From contig SGPL01000029.1 in the NCBI GenBank assembly GCA_004802705.1, positions 50,618 through 114,617 of the forward strand: 64,000 nucleotides of DNA. The letters are read 5' to 3'. This stretch comes from Bondarzewia mesenterica (lineage: Eukaryota > Basidiomycota > Agaricomycetes > Russulales > Bondarzewiaceae). Of the stretch, positions 36,711 to 46,333 are shown piece after piece (position 1 is the stretch's first letter; every line of letters starts with the position of its first letter). The notes beneath the pieces were generated by a model. The model ran no database searches, was not told the DNA's origin, and saw nothing but the letters and a program-made list of their open reading frames with translations. The position numbers and the translations under genes were made by a program.

Positions 36711-37378
36711 CTTATCTTCTGTTGACCGTATCTCTTCATACGTTCAGGCTGGTTTCGAATTTGTCTTTGGGGTACTGTTGTCACTATGGTAAAAAATTTC
36801 GTCCCACTTCCTATTATCGTGCGCGCATATCGGCATAGTCTTCGAATTGCGAATATACTCCACAGTGTGCCAGCTGGCTTGCTGGCGTATATCGAATGGA
36901 CCAGCATGCACCAGCTGATATGTGTTCGCTGGCTTCTCGCGTCATCAACGGACGACTTGCCAAGGCTCTGAGGCCCTGACAGCACACCAGAGTGGTACAT
37001 CTCTCTTGGCACATTGAACCCCAATGTCCTCCATGAGCACTCGGCCAGCTATTCTTGTTGGTTCGGCAGTTTTCGCATGCCTCAAAGTGTCTTCTGATTC
37101 CGATCCCGCGCTCAACGCACCGAAAACGTGCACTCTCTTCTCGCGGTCCACTTTTCACCTCATGCCCTGCAGGTCGATCAGAGGTCCTCTATGTCCGAAA
37201 ACTTTGAGCGCCTTACTGGACTCCTCGTCCATGTGGAATGAATGAATTGTCATGGACTTGTCATCTGACGGCAAAATACAGCGAGCACTTATTACAGTGC
37301 AAGGCCAGCCGTCCACGTATAAAATGAGTATCATCTCTGTAGCTGGAATGGCACGACCAGCCCCCCCACTGTCGAAAC
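36711..37378. promoter_or_regulatory. Intergenic region between the AA9 genes, with TATA box
   Basis: 668 bases. TATAAAA at 37318-37324 is 55 bases before the second AA9 start, matching the layout of the first gene. A run of C7 near 37360 contains, on the other strand, GTGGGG, which fits the CreA/Cre1 core SYGGRG; this is only a weak site prediction. No gene is seen. Confidence 0.45.
37318..37324 (+). promoter_or_regulatory. TATA box of the AA9-like (Asn1) gene
   Basis: TATAAAA, 55 bases before the ATG at 37379; nearly the same spacing as in the upstream paralogue. Confidence 0.6.
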
Positions 37379-38631
37379 ATGAAGGGATTCACCATTCTTG
37401 CGTCTTTCGTGCTCTTGGCTAGCTCCGCTTCCGCCAACACCGTTTTTTCCGTGAGTACATGGCTTCCTTGGAACAGGCGAGGCCTTCCAGGCTGGAGGCA
37501 TTTACTTATACTGGGCATCGATGTCATATAGGCTATCTCTGTGAACGGTATCTATGAAGGCCACGCTGTGGGCGTTCGTGTCCCCTCTGCCAACACTGTG
37601 AGTATTCGCGCCGGTCCATTGCTGTAGTCACCTCTGAATGACTTTCTCACCTTGAATCTTCTACAGCCCATCACGGACCTCAACTCTGACAACATCATTT
37701 GCAACACTGGTTTTATCCAGCCTGTTTCGGACGTCGTCGTCAGCGTGCCAGCAGGTGGGAATGTGACTGCCTCCTTCCACCACTTCTCTGCCGGATACTT
37801 GGGTCCTGATCCTGCGGACCCCATCGATCCTACCAATAAGGGTGAGGCTTTCATCATCTTCGCGATACTTGTATTGTCAATGACAAGCGTTGGTATATCT
37901 GCTACAGGTCCTTTGACCGCCTACCTGTAAGTCATCCTCTGTTTTCTTGTCAATGGGTCTATCGACATGTCCTTTGCCTTAAGGGCTGCCGTTCCCGACG
38001 CTACACAAACAGACGTCACCGGTCTGAAATGGTTCAAGATCTGGCAGGATGGTCTAAGCGGTTCACGCCAGTGGGGATCTGACCGCCTGTTCATCAACGG
38101 TGGAAACGCCACCTTCACCATTCCGTCCTGCGTAAAGAGTGGCCAATACCTGCTCCGCGTCGAGGACATCGGTGAGCATTGGCAGATGCCAGACGCAATC
38201 AGATTAATCATACTCTGACTTTTTTTTTTTTCAAAATAATAATAATCAGCACTTCAATCCGCTACCTCATACCCGGGCGCTCAATTCTATGTACGTCAAA
38301 CGACAGAGTGTTCTGCTTGTATGAACTACTAACTGAACACTGCTCCGCGGATACAGATGAGCTGTGCTCAGATCGAGATTACCGGCGGCGGCAGTGCTAG
38401 TCCTGCGACTGTCAGCTTCCCCGGAGCCTACACCCGTGAGTACCAACAATTATTAGCGCGTTGGATATTGAGGTGACCTCGGTACAATATAGCGACATCT
38501 CCTGGTATCGTCGCGAACATCGTCACGCTGACGACCTACACGCCTCCTGGTGAGCGAATTCATCAATTCATTTTAAGACTTAATCCATTGTCTCACCACT
38601 TGTCGTAGGTCCTGCCGTCTTCACTTGCTAA
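37379..38631 (+). CDS. AA9-like secreted protein with Asn in place of the copper-binding His1
   Basis: A tandem paralogue of the AA9 gene just upstream, without linker or CBM1. The signal peptide [19 protein letters not shown] is followed by NTVFS, so the residue that should be His1 is Asn (codon aac at 37434-37436). The fold is otherwise kept: [52 protein letters not shown] (second brace His kept), [37 protein letters not shown], and [12 protein letters not shown] with the axial Tyr kept. The second-sphere His (ALH in the neighbour) is Gln here (ALQ). It ends PGPAVFTC. Loss of His1 removes two of three brace nitrogens, so normal LPMO chemistry is unlikely. It recalls AA9-like proteins with N-terminal Arg such as Lentinus similis LsAA9B. 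Introns match the neighbour, supporting recent duplication. Confidence 0.88.
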
Positions 38632-39102
38632 ATGCGCTGGTGACTGCAGACCAAAAAGATCACAACCTAGACTGACTACAAAATATGAGCTTCGTTGAGT
38701 GAAATTCCTGACTTGGCTGAATGGATGGGTCCCATGTTCTTACACTTTTCTGGTACGAGAGAGTGCGACTGTATAGTTGAGAAAATCAAATATCGTGTTA
38801 GTTTTGTAGATGATATACAGCCCGGCTGTCGCTCAGCGTCGTCGCAGCGAGTTGTCCCTTCGGAGCTCTTCGGAGTTGTCAATTTGCAACAAACAGCCCG
38901 ACTGATAATGTCGATGACGTAACAATTGGATTTGTACACTCGCGTCCTCGCAAGCAGCCAGTGACTGTCATCTTTCCTCTTACTCTAGTTTGTAAGGAAG
39001 TCGCACATATATTGGCCATAAGGAGGCAGCATCGAGTCACTGGATACCTGGACTGGCTGAATCCTCGTCGTTCGGACGGTGAATCTCCCACAAAGTTATA
39101 GG
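38632..39102. other. Intergenic region between the AA9-like gene and NCA2
   Basis: 471 bases. It contains the 3' UTR of the AA9-like gene and the NCA2 promoter. No gene is seen. Confidence 0.4.
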
Positions 39103-41511
39103 ATGGCAATGTCGACGTCAGTCTCACACCTTACGGACGACCTCTTCCTCCTCTCAAGTCCCCGGGCCTCGCAAACTCGCATCTCATCAGCAGATTCAGT
39201 ACAGCTCGAGCAATCTCTTCAGTCTCTATTGTTGTCTCTGAAACCACCGGTAGCCCATGCGCGCATAGACGAAGCTATCCAGTTGCTCCAGAACTATGAA
39301 TCGACACGGGCGAGCACCGGAGTGGAGACCTTGGCCGTTCAGGTTAGCGAAGAAGAACAGGGCCTGAAGAATGCAACCGTTGGAAGGATCATCGTGGGCC
39401 TTTATGCGGAGGCTTTGGACACCTTTTTGAAAGAGGCCATGGATGCTGAGGTCGAGGCTGAGTGGTGGGCTGACATTGAGCGATCTTCATCGAAGGTCTG
39501 GTATTATCTTGTGCAGAGTGCGTGTACATCTCTTAATCAAATGTGTACTTAAATTTTCCGTCCTCTTTCGTGCAATGCTACTTGACGGTATCGCGAGATC
39601 ACTGTTAATTACGGCGTGAAGATTTACTCTCGCATTCGGCCTTGATTAAGCTTTTTGTGGCACTGTGGGCTGCGCACATTTCTCTTTCTCTCTACTGTTA
39701 TTGAATGTCATTTAACCCTTTTTCACAGCACTTCCATCTCGCCTCGTCGGCCTGCTTCAGAGTGCAACCCATGCTCTTCACTCCCAAAACCGAACATTCA
39801 ACCTTTCCGTTCTGAGGATATCCTCTCTACGCAGCCTTCTATCTGGACGAGAAACAGCACGTCCAAACATCCTCGCCGCCTCACTCTTCCCTCATCTACA
39901 CACTCACCCGCACATGATGCCCCTCACCTTCTCCCTCCGAGTCCCTTCATTCTACTTGCAAGCGCTCACCCGCCCACCTTCGTCCGCCGACGTCACCTTC
40001 GCTTTCAAAACCATCCACACATGCCTCTCGTCATTCATCGACACTTTCTTCACTTTCTTCGGCCTGCCGTTTGAGCTCACGCGCCAGGAATGTTTCCTCA
40101 AATGCAAGGAACTGGAGCGAATACGTGACGAGCGTGCGCAAGTATTGGGAGAGTTAGCGAGCCGACGCGATCGGCTCGCGAGTGTGCTATTGTTAACATC
40201 CAGCTCTGAAGCGGAAGACAATAAGATTACATTCCTGCGAGACCTCGATTCCGTCGTTTCTGGAAAACCTATTGACATTGATGTTTTGGCGCAGGGTTCT
40301 CTCCCAATCCTGTCCGCTCTCCACACTACGTCGCGTCAAATACTCCCAGAGCACAAAATTCAACATGGTGTCCATCTGCGTAGTCATGCGCTGTTGAGGC
40401 CTTCGAGAATGACGCTGTTGTGGCCCCGCCTCGTCCTGCTACCTCCGCTTACCTTGCTGTTGATCCGAGAGGTATACGCTTCAAAGGAGTCGTTGGTGAA
40501 TACGGTGTGGGATATATGGGATACGGCAAAAGGCTTCTGGAGAGGATGGCTCATCGAGCCGTCCAAAGATATCATCAAGACCGTGCGCGCCAGTGGAGAA
40601 GAGGGCGTCATTGTTCAAAAAGAAAGCGTGGATGCAGATCTACAGGTGTGTACTCCAGTTTTCTGACCACTGATTGAGCATGTATTGAGTACGATCTGGC
40701 ATTTTAGTCGCTGAAACGCATGGCCCTCGATCTGGCGAGGGACAAGCTTCATTACGGACCCGCGCAGCTGGACGACCTCGCAAATAAAATACACCTCGGC
40801 GACCTGACGCCTATTCTGGAGATCTATGAAGAAGATATCAAGACTCCCGTCAAGTCTGCCCTCAGCGGCACCCTCCTCAGATCGGTTTTCGTTCAAGTGC
40901 AAAAGGCCAAGGTATCCCCATCTCCCGATTTTTCTTCCATCGTCATCGTCTGACAACTCAATTGATTTCAGGTTGACATAGACCAAACCCTCACGGGCAT
41001 CGACAGGCTTCTCAAATCACAAGAATTGACCTTTGCCTTCGTCGGCGTCGCGCCGGCGCTCGCGATCCTCTATGTCACGAGCGGGTACCTGCGCGAGCTC
41101 TGGTCTGGTGGGCGCGGGCGCGGGCGGTACGGCGGGAAAAGGAAACGCGCGGCGGCGTGGCTGACGATGCGGCGTGTCGAGCGTCTGCTGATCTCGCAGC
41201 CTCAGGCCCCCGGGAGACGCTCTCTCTCCGTTGCGCAACACCCGCGGCGCACCGACACAGAGGGCAAGCCGACGATTCCGCCGCTCACGTCGGGCTTGCT
41301 GTTGATCTCGCTATCGTCACTGAGGAGGTACGCGGAGACGTGCTTACCGATGCGGTCGAGGTTGAGAGAAGGGTTTTTGGAGGATGTGGGCGATTTGGAG
41401 GATCCTGCGTTGGATAGGGACGAGAAGGTCAAGGTGGTTGAGAGGATGTGGAGGTCGTGGGGAAGGGTTTTGGATTGGGAGAGAGGGGGCGGGGCGATTG
41501 GACAAAGATAA
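39103..41511 (+). CDS. NCA2: Nca2, mitochondrial protein needed for ATP synthase subunit 6/8 expression
   Basis: In yeast, Nca2 acts with Nca3 to control mitochondrial expression of ATP synthase subunits 6 and 8. The start is at 39103 (MAMSTSVSHLTDDLFLLSSP). Exon 1 ends YYLVQ and joins TLPSRLVGLLQSATHALHSQ, then ECFLKCKELERIRDERAQVL. The NCA2 domain follows: KESLVNTVWDIWDTAKGFWR, RGWLIEPSKDIIKTVRAS, LARDKLHYGPAQLDDLANKI, LGDLTPILEIYEEDIKTPVK. Then come LTFAFVGVAPALAILYVTSG (membrane segment) and GLLLISLSSLRRYAETCLP with FLEDVGDLEDP near the end, all typical of the family. Three or four introns. About 720 residues, normal for fungal Nca2. Confidence 0.9.
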
Positions 41512-41763
41512 GGAAAACAGTGAATATCGGCAGGATCTTGTCCTTTCAGTTTGCCATTTTCTCCGAATTGCCTCTGAATTTTGCTGAATTTTCGGATTGA
41601 ACACATGACTTGGAGCGCGAGGCATGTGACGACCGCGAATGCTTCCGAGAGATCGTGCAATAGCGACGATCTTGCACAATATATGTATACCGATCGACAA
41701 TTTCCCAGTAGCTCGAGACATCATGGAAGTGACAAAACATTTGGAGAGACTTTCAGAATACGG

Positions 41764-42417
41764 TCAAGCACGAGAGATCGCAGGCGCCTTCCTGACCCAA
41801 TTTTCCTCTTCTAATTCCTGCACCATAAACGCCGCAAACGCTGCTCTCGGCAAGATGATTCCTACCTTCTTATCCCCCACATAACCCGCCGCCACATCCT
41901 TCTTCGAGGCGTTCGTGAGCAGCGGCACGCGCACAATCGTCCAGCGTAGTTCCTTTGGGCTCTCACGGAAAGCCTTTCCGATAGCCACGATCTCCTTGTA
42001 CGCGTTGTTGGCGAACAGACGCACTATGAGCACCATGAACCAAAATATCAAGCTAAATTTGTCGTGCTCGTCCGCGGTGCTGGCCGTCCCGAGCACGATG
42101 ATGCGCGTGATGCCACGCTTGAGCATCAAGTCGGTGATGAGCTTGTACCCGCGTGCAAGAGGAGTATCGCGGGGATGCGAGGATGTTGGGCCAAGTGCGC
42201 TGAGGACGGCTTCGACACCCTCCAAGGCTTTGGAGAGGCTGTCTGCGTCGGAGAGCTCGCCCTTGATGATGGTGACATCTTCGTGGGAGGATATGTCGGC
42301 GGGGAGTTTGGAGGGGGTGCGTGCGTAGACGACGACGGTGTAAGAGTGTGAGAGGAGCTCGCGGATGAGAATGATGCCGCTAGGGCCTGTGCCTCCAAGG
42401 ACGAGAACGCGAGGCAT
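41764..42417 (-). CDS. NAD(P)-binding, NmrA/SDR-like protein
   Basis: A single exon of 217 codons. The N-terminal nucleotide-binding motif is textbook (MPRVLVLGGTGPSGIILIRE, Gly-rich GGTGPSG after the first strand). It continues VVYARTPSKLPADISSHEDV, IIKGELSDADSLSKALEGVE, AVLSALGP and RIIVLGTASTADEHDKFSLI. The C-terminal part (LRWTIVRVPLLTNASKKDVA, AAFAAFMVQELEEENWVRKA) matches atypical short-chain dehydrogenase folds of the NAD(P)H-binding/NmrA group. No YxxxK pair is seen, so it may act as a sensor or an isomerase-like reductase; substrate unknown. Convergent with NCA2 and divergent from CTK2. Confidence 0.82.
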   Translation of the reverse strand: MPRVLVLGGTGPSGIILIRELLSHSYTVVVYARTPSKLPADISSHEDVTIIKGELSDADSLSKALEGVEAVLSALGPTSSHPRDTPLARGYKLITDLMLKRGITRIIVLGTASTADEHDKFSLIFWFMVLIVRLFANNAYKEIVAIGKAFRESPKELRWTIVRVPLLTNASKKDVAAGYVGDKKVGIILPRAAFAAFMVQELEEENWVRKAPAISRA

Positions 42418-42680
42418 GCCCTCGAGGAAGAGACAAGCTGGTGGGTGGATGTCTTGCTTTTGATTTCAGGAGCAATGTCGAGAGAGTCTTTATATACGCC
42501 ATCTGTGATTCCTACAGAAATCGAGTTGCAAGTCCGTCGCTGTGATTGCTTGGTCAGTCATGACGTCACGCGACATTCTGTGACAGAATTTATGTCACTC
42601 TTCACTTAAACTCCGAAAACTAGTCATTTCCGCTGACTGTACCTCTGTAGCTTGCCTTCAAGCTCACATCACTTCAGAAT
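42418..42680. promoter_or_regulatory. Divergent promoter, NAD(P)-binding gene / CTK2
   Basis: 263 bases between divergent ATGs. A TATA-like TATATAC at about 42492 is oriented towards either gene. A near-palindromic tcatgacgtcacg (42558-42570) includes TGACGTCA, the consensus CRE/bZIP site. Confidence 0.45.
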
Positions 42681-44175
42681 ATGGACTCATCGTCTTACCG
42701 CGACTCTCCTTTGCGTTTTCTTCCTCCAAGAACTCAAAATCACCATCCATACTTCACACCCCCAGAGGTAGAAGCACTTTCTGAGAAACAGCGTGGCAAT
42801 TACACCATCGCAAAGGTCGAGAAAGGGCGACAACAAGCATGTGCCTTCATCGAAGCAGTCGGTACCAGAGTTGGCTTGTGCGTATGTCTCCTTGTCGTTA
42901 TTCGTTACATCAGAGGATGAAAGCTCAAGTGCAAGCTAGCCCGCGCAAGACCATTGCGACTGCACAAAGTCTATATCATAGGTTTCACCTCTTCTTTCCA
43001 ATGGAGGGGTTTGTATATTATGTGCGTACGCTGTCCTCCATCGCTGTATGCGTCCTGATGTTTACATCTGTGGTCGAATTTGCAGGATGTTTGTCTTGCT
43101 GCACTCTATGTCTCGACGAAGATGCACGATACGCTCAAAAAGCCGCGAGAACTACTCATGGTAGGATACGCTGTGCGTTTCCCAGAACAGGCCGCGAAGT
43201 CCAAGTCGATAGCAGGGGAAATTGACATGGATCCAGCAGTGGGTACTGTTTCTGCATAGAATTTGTGCATGTCTTTGATGTGTGCGGAGGCGACAGGTAG
43301 TCGAGAACGATAGGCAACGGCTGCTTGGGATAGAGAGATTCATTCTAGAGACCATCTGCTTTAACTTTACCTCGCGCATGCCCTTTCCCTACGTGATCAA
43401 GATTGGGAGGGAGCTTAAAGGTGAGCCCGCTCCTGCTTTCACGAACTGAAAGCGAAGTTCTAAATTTGCTCGCGCCAGCGTCCAAGAAACTCACCAAGTT
43501 GGCATGGCGGCTCACGATGGATAGGTATGTCAGCTTCCCATTTCTTTCATACCCATAACGGAACCCCTCATCCATGATTCAGTCACCGAACATTGGTGCC
43601 CCTCCAATTCCCACCACACGTTATAGCCATTGCCTGCATATACCTTGCCGCCTTACTATCATCATTCGAGCGTGGCCAATCACAGGCGCGCCCAGACATC
43701 GTCAGCGATCATGAACTGGCAAAAATGCTAGGTGAACATGGACATTGGGAACGTAAGTTCCAGGCACAAGTCGAAGACCTAGAATGTACGTGCTCCCTCT
43801 GCCTTGTCGATTCTTGATGATAACCATGGTTCACACCCTATCACACAGTCATCGCCCACTCTCTCCTCGATCTCCTCATCGCCGCCGCCGAAAATCCTTC
43901 TGCTTCGACATCCCCAAGTACACCTTCCTCGCCATCACCCTACACCTCCACCCGCAGCGCCGTACTCCATCACCCCCCCGCCTGCGCCCGTGCCGTACAA
44001 GTCCGACCAACTCATGCGTCTCAAAATTGCGATGCGCGAGACGGAGCATCCCCCGCGCAGTCGGACACCGCTCATGGGAGACAGCACCGCCGAACTCGTG
44101 AACGGCCAGAGCGCGAACATCGGGCGCAACGAAGGGACAGTGAGGTTCTTATTTGGGCCAACTGGTGCGAGTTGA
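42681..44175 (+). CDS. CTK2: Cyclin of the CTD kinase complex (Ctk2/cyclin K type), with apparent frameshift
   Basis: Ctk2-type cyclins activate the CDK12-like kinase that phosphorylates Ser2 of the RNA polymerase II tail. The start is at 42681 (MDSSSYRDSPLRFLPPRTQN). Next are HHPYFTPPEVEALSEKQRGN, QQACAFIEAVGTRVGL, PRKTIATAQSLYHRFHLFFP, and DVCLAALYVSTKMHDTLKKP with RELLMVGYAV, the cyclin box. The second half has ENDRQRLLGIERFILETICF, LVPLQFPPHVIAIACIYLAA and LLSSFERGQS. The tail FIAHSLLDLLIAAAENPSAS should continue to VPYKSDQLMRLKIAMRETEH and end EGTVRFLFGPTGAS. That requires one base less in the C7 run at 43973-43979. A 40-nt intron at 43962-44001 is a less likely alternative. Confidence 0.8.
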
Positions 44176-44377
44176 AGCTCGGCTTTCTGACGAAGGATCA
44201 CGAGCTTGTAGGTCGTATATGTATGTATCATTAGCGTTATGTGAGGCTACATAGGATTGTGTGCTTTGCTATGTATGCATTAGTCTGAGATTATGTGTGG
44301 AATACAGAGGTATATGTACATCAGCATCAGCACATTCGGAGTGGACAGAATAATTCCCATGCGAATAGATAACACAG

Positions 44378-45880
44378 CTAGAATTGCCAACCTGTCAAGT
44401 ACTGAATGGCGGGGAAGAGGAGGCGGCGTGACGGGCTTATTGGCGGAGGGATGATCATCCCGCCCGCGAGCCCTCGACTATGCCAGGCATCGACTGTGAT
44501 TTTCGTACATCAATCTACTGGAGCAATATGACAAGTGGCAGATAAAAACTCACTAAGAGGTTGCGCCACGACCATGATATTGAAATAAACCCATAGCAAC
44601 CCAAAGAATCCTCCTACCCGTCTTCCGGTGACTTGTCTCCACACCTTCTCGCCAATCAAAGCCCCTGCTTGCATGAGGAAGAACAGAGGGACCCTCGAGT
44701 CCCAGCCTCTGCCCATCACGTATATCGAGCATTCGTGATAAAGTCCTGACGCAATGAACGTGCCGAGGAGGAGCCCGAGGTCGCCCGCGATCGCGCGTCC
44801 CGGGATGCCGCCATACACGAGGAACGTCTGCCGGAGCGTCTGATGCCATCGCTTGGACCAAAACTCGTGCAAGGAGGTCGAGATCCACGGATTATCCATG
44901 AGCGGCGGCCACGCGGAGGGCGAGTGTCCAAACAAGGCGACGGCGATGAGCGTGAAGATGTCATAGACCATCTGAAAGCCAGAGAGGAGCGCGCAGCCGG
45001 TCATGAAGTGGATCGCGGTCGAAAGGGCGTAACGCTGGACGGGCGGGAGAAATGCAAGGAATATGCTGCCGCCAAAGACGTCGCCCACGCCCGGCACGCG
45101 CTTCATGAGCGCCTCGAGTAGGTCGAGCGCGAGGAAGTTGGTGAGCAGCGAGCATATGGTTGCGCGGATGAACGGGCCTCGCGCCAAGGGCCGCGTGTGC
45201 GGGGGGGACGTAGACGCCGCGTCCGTGCTCCCATCCGATCCCGCGAACGGTGAACATGAGTTCCAGGGCGTCTTCGAGCCAGACAGGGATGAAGCTGTCG
45301 CCGGGGCGGTGCAGCGTGGTCTCGTCTCCGGGGGAGTCCGTGCCCTTCTTCGCAGTGATGGCGGGCTTCTCCATGGACCCGAGTTCGCGCTCGCCCTGTT
45401 TGAATAGTCCACGCTTGGTGAGCGCGAAGTCGATACACTTGCCAATGATTACCAAAGATAGCAGCGCTGTGCGCCCGTGCGGGATTTGTGATGAGAATGC
45501 GACATCGGGTCGACGAGGAGAGACGTACCTGCGCCCCAGTTGTACACGTTCAGCCTCGGATCTTGCCAGGTGTATCCGAACGCGCAATGAAGTGTGAGCG
45601 AGATGAGCGACGGCAGCATGAGCAGCCGAATCGTGTAGGTGCCTGGCCTGCGCGCGAGGTAGGCCATGAACGCGAAGGGGATGAAATAACTGAGTGTGTG
45701 GGGTATTATTTGCCATGTCATAACCACTCGGTCTTTGGGCTCGGGAATAATGGTACGGAATGCTTGAATTGCACCGTAGTAGGCCCTGTGAAGGAGTGTG
45801 AGTCAGACGTGTTCAGACGTGGGAGTCAAAACGTGTGTTAGTACGCGGAGTCCTCACTCTTGGTAGATTTTGAGTCGCAT
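44378..45880 (-). CDS. Wax-synthase-like membrane-bound O-acyltransferase, with apparent frameshift
   Basis: The start is at 45880 (MRLKIYQE), joined to AYYGAIQAFRTIIPEPKDRV and VMTWQIIPHTLSYFIPFAFM. The family signature of wax-synthase/MBOAT_2 proteins is clear: PWISTSLHEFWSKRWHQTLR, QTFLVYGGIPGRA, and GTFIASGLYHECSIYVMGRG with the catalytic-type His. Eight or so membrane helices are likely. The protein ends in a short exon (IDAWHSRGLAGGMIIPPPIS ... YLTGWQF, stop 44378-44380). Between IGWEHGRGVYVPP and HTRPLARGPFIRATICSLLT the frame changes; removing one base from the G7 run at 45201-45207 restores it. Related fungal enzymes acylate terpenoids or alcohols; the substrate here is unknown, and no biosynthetic cluster is evident. 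Confidence 0.8.
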
Positions 45881-46333
45881 GTCGGTGTTTTTCCAACGAC
45901 AAGCGGGGGGGGGGGGAGACTCTTTGAGGTTCAAAAGTCTCTCCGAATGGATAATGGGGGGAAATAAAGAGCAGAGGTTACAAACCAGTGTCTCAAGCTT
46001 CGAGGCATGGCTAATTGATCACTGCGTGGCCCGGCAGACGCTCAGCCAGGCTCAGCCTTACGAGCGCCTCAGTACGTCATATTTTCTGCAGTCTTGGCCA
46101 GTTGAATTCGTTGTCCTCGACTCTTCCCCTCCGTGCTTGTCTTGAAATATGACGAGGGTAGAAGTTTCCCAACGCGAGCGCGTGCACTAAGAGAAAATAC
46201 ATCAAATTCTATGATACAAACTTCGGACTTCCGAGCTCTTCTTCTAATACAGTCCCCGTTGGCTTCAGATATGTGATACACTGCGTAGAAAGACACCTTC
46301 CAACCGCTGACTCCAGGCTTTGCACGAGTGGAG
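45881..46333. repeat. Intergenic region with a G12 run
   Basis: 453 bases between same-strand genes. An uninterrupted run of 12 G at 45905-45916 lies just upstream of the acyltransferase start. No gene is seen. Such runs are hard to call, so the length is uncertain. Confidence 0.5.

Noticed and set aside
36698..37158. Overlapping open frames between the two AA9 genes
   Set aside because: Frames of about 60-115 codons on both strands with no recognisable domain; they lie in the 3' and promoter regions of the AA9 genes.
43962..44001. 40-nt intron as an explanation for the CTK2 frame change
   Set aside because: Shorter than other introns here and without a visible branch site; the C7 run is the simpler explanation. 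Not fully excluded.
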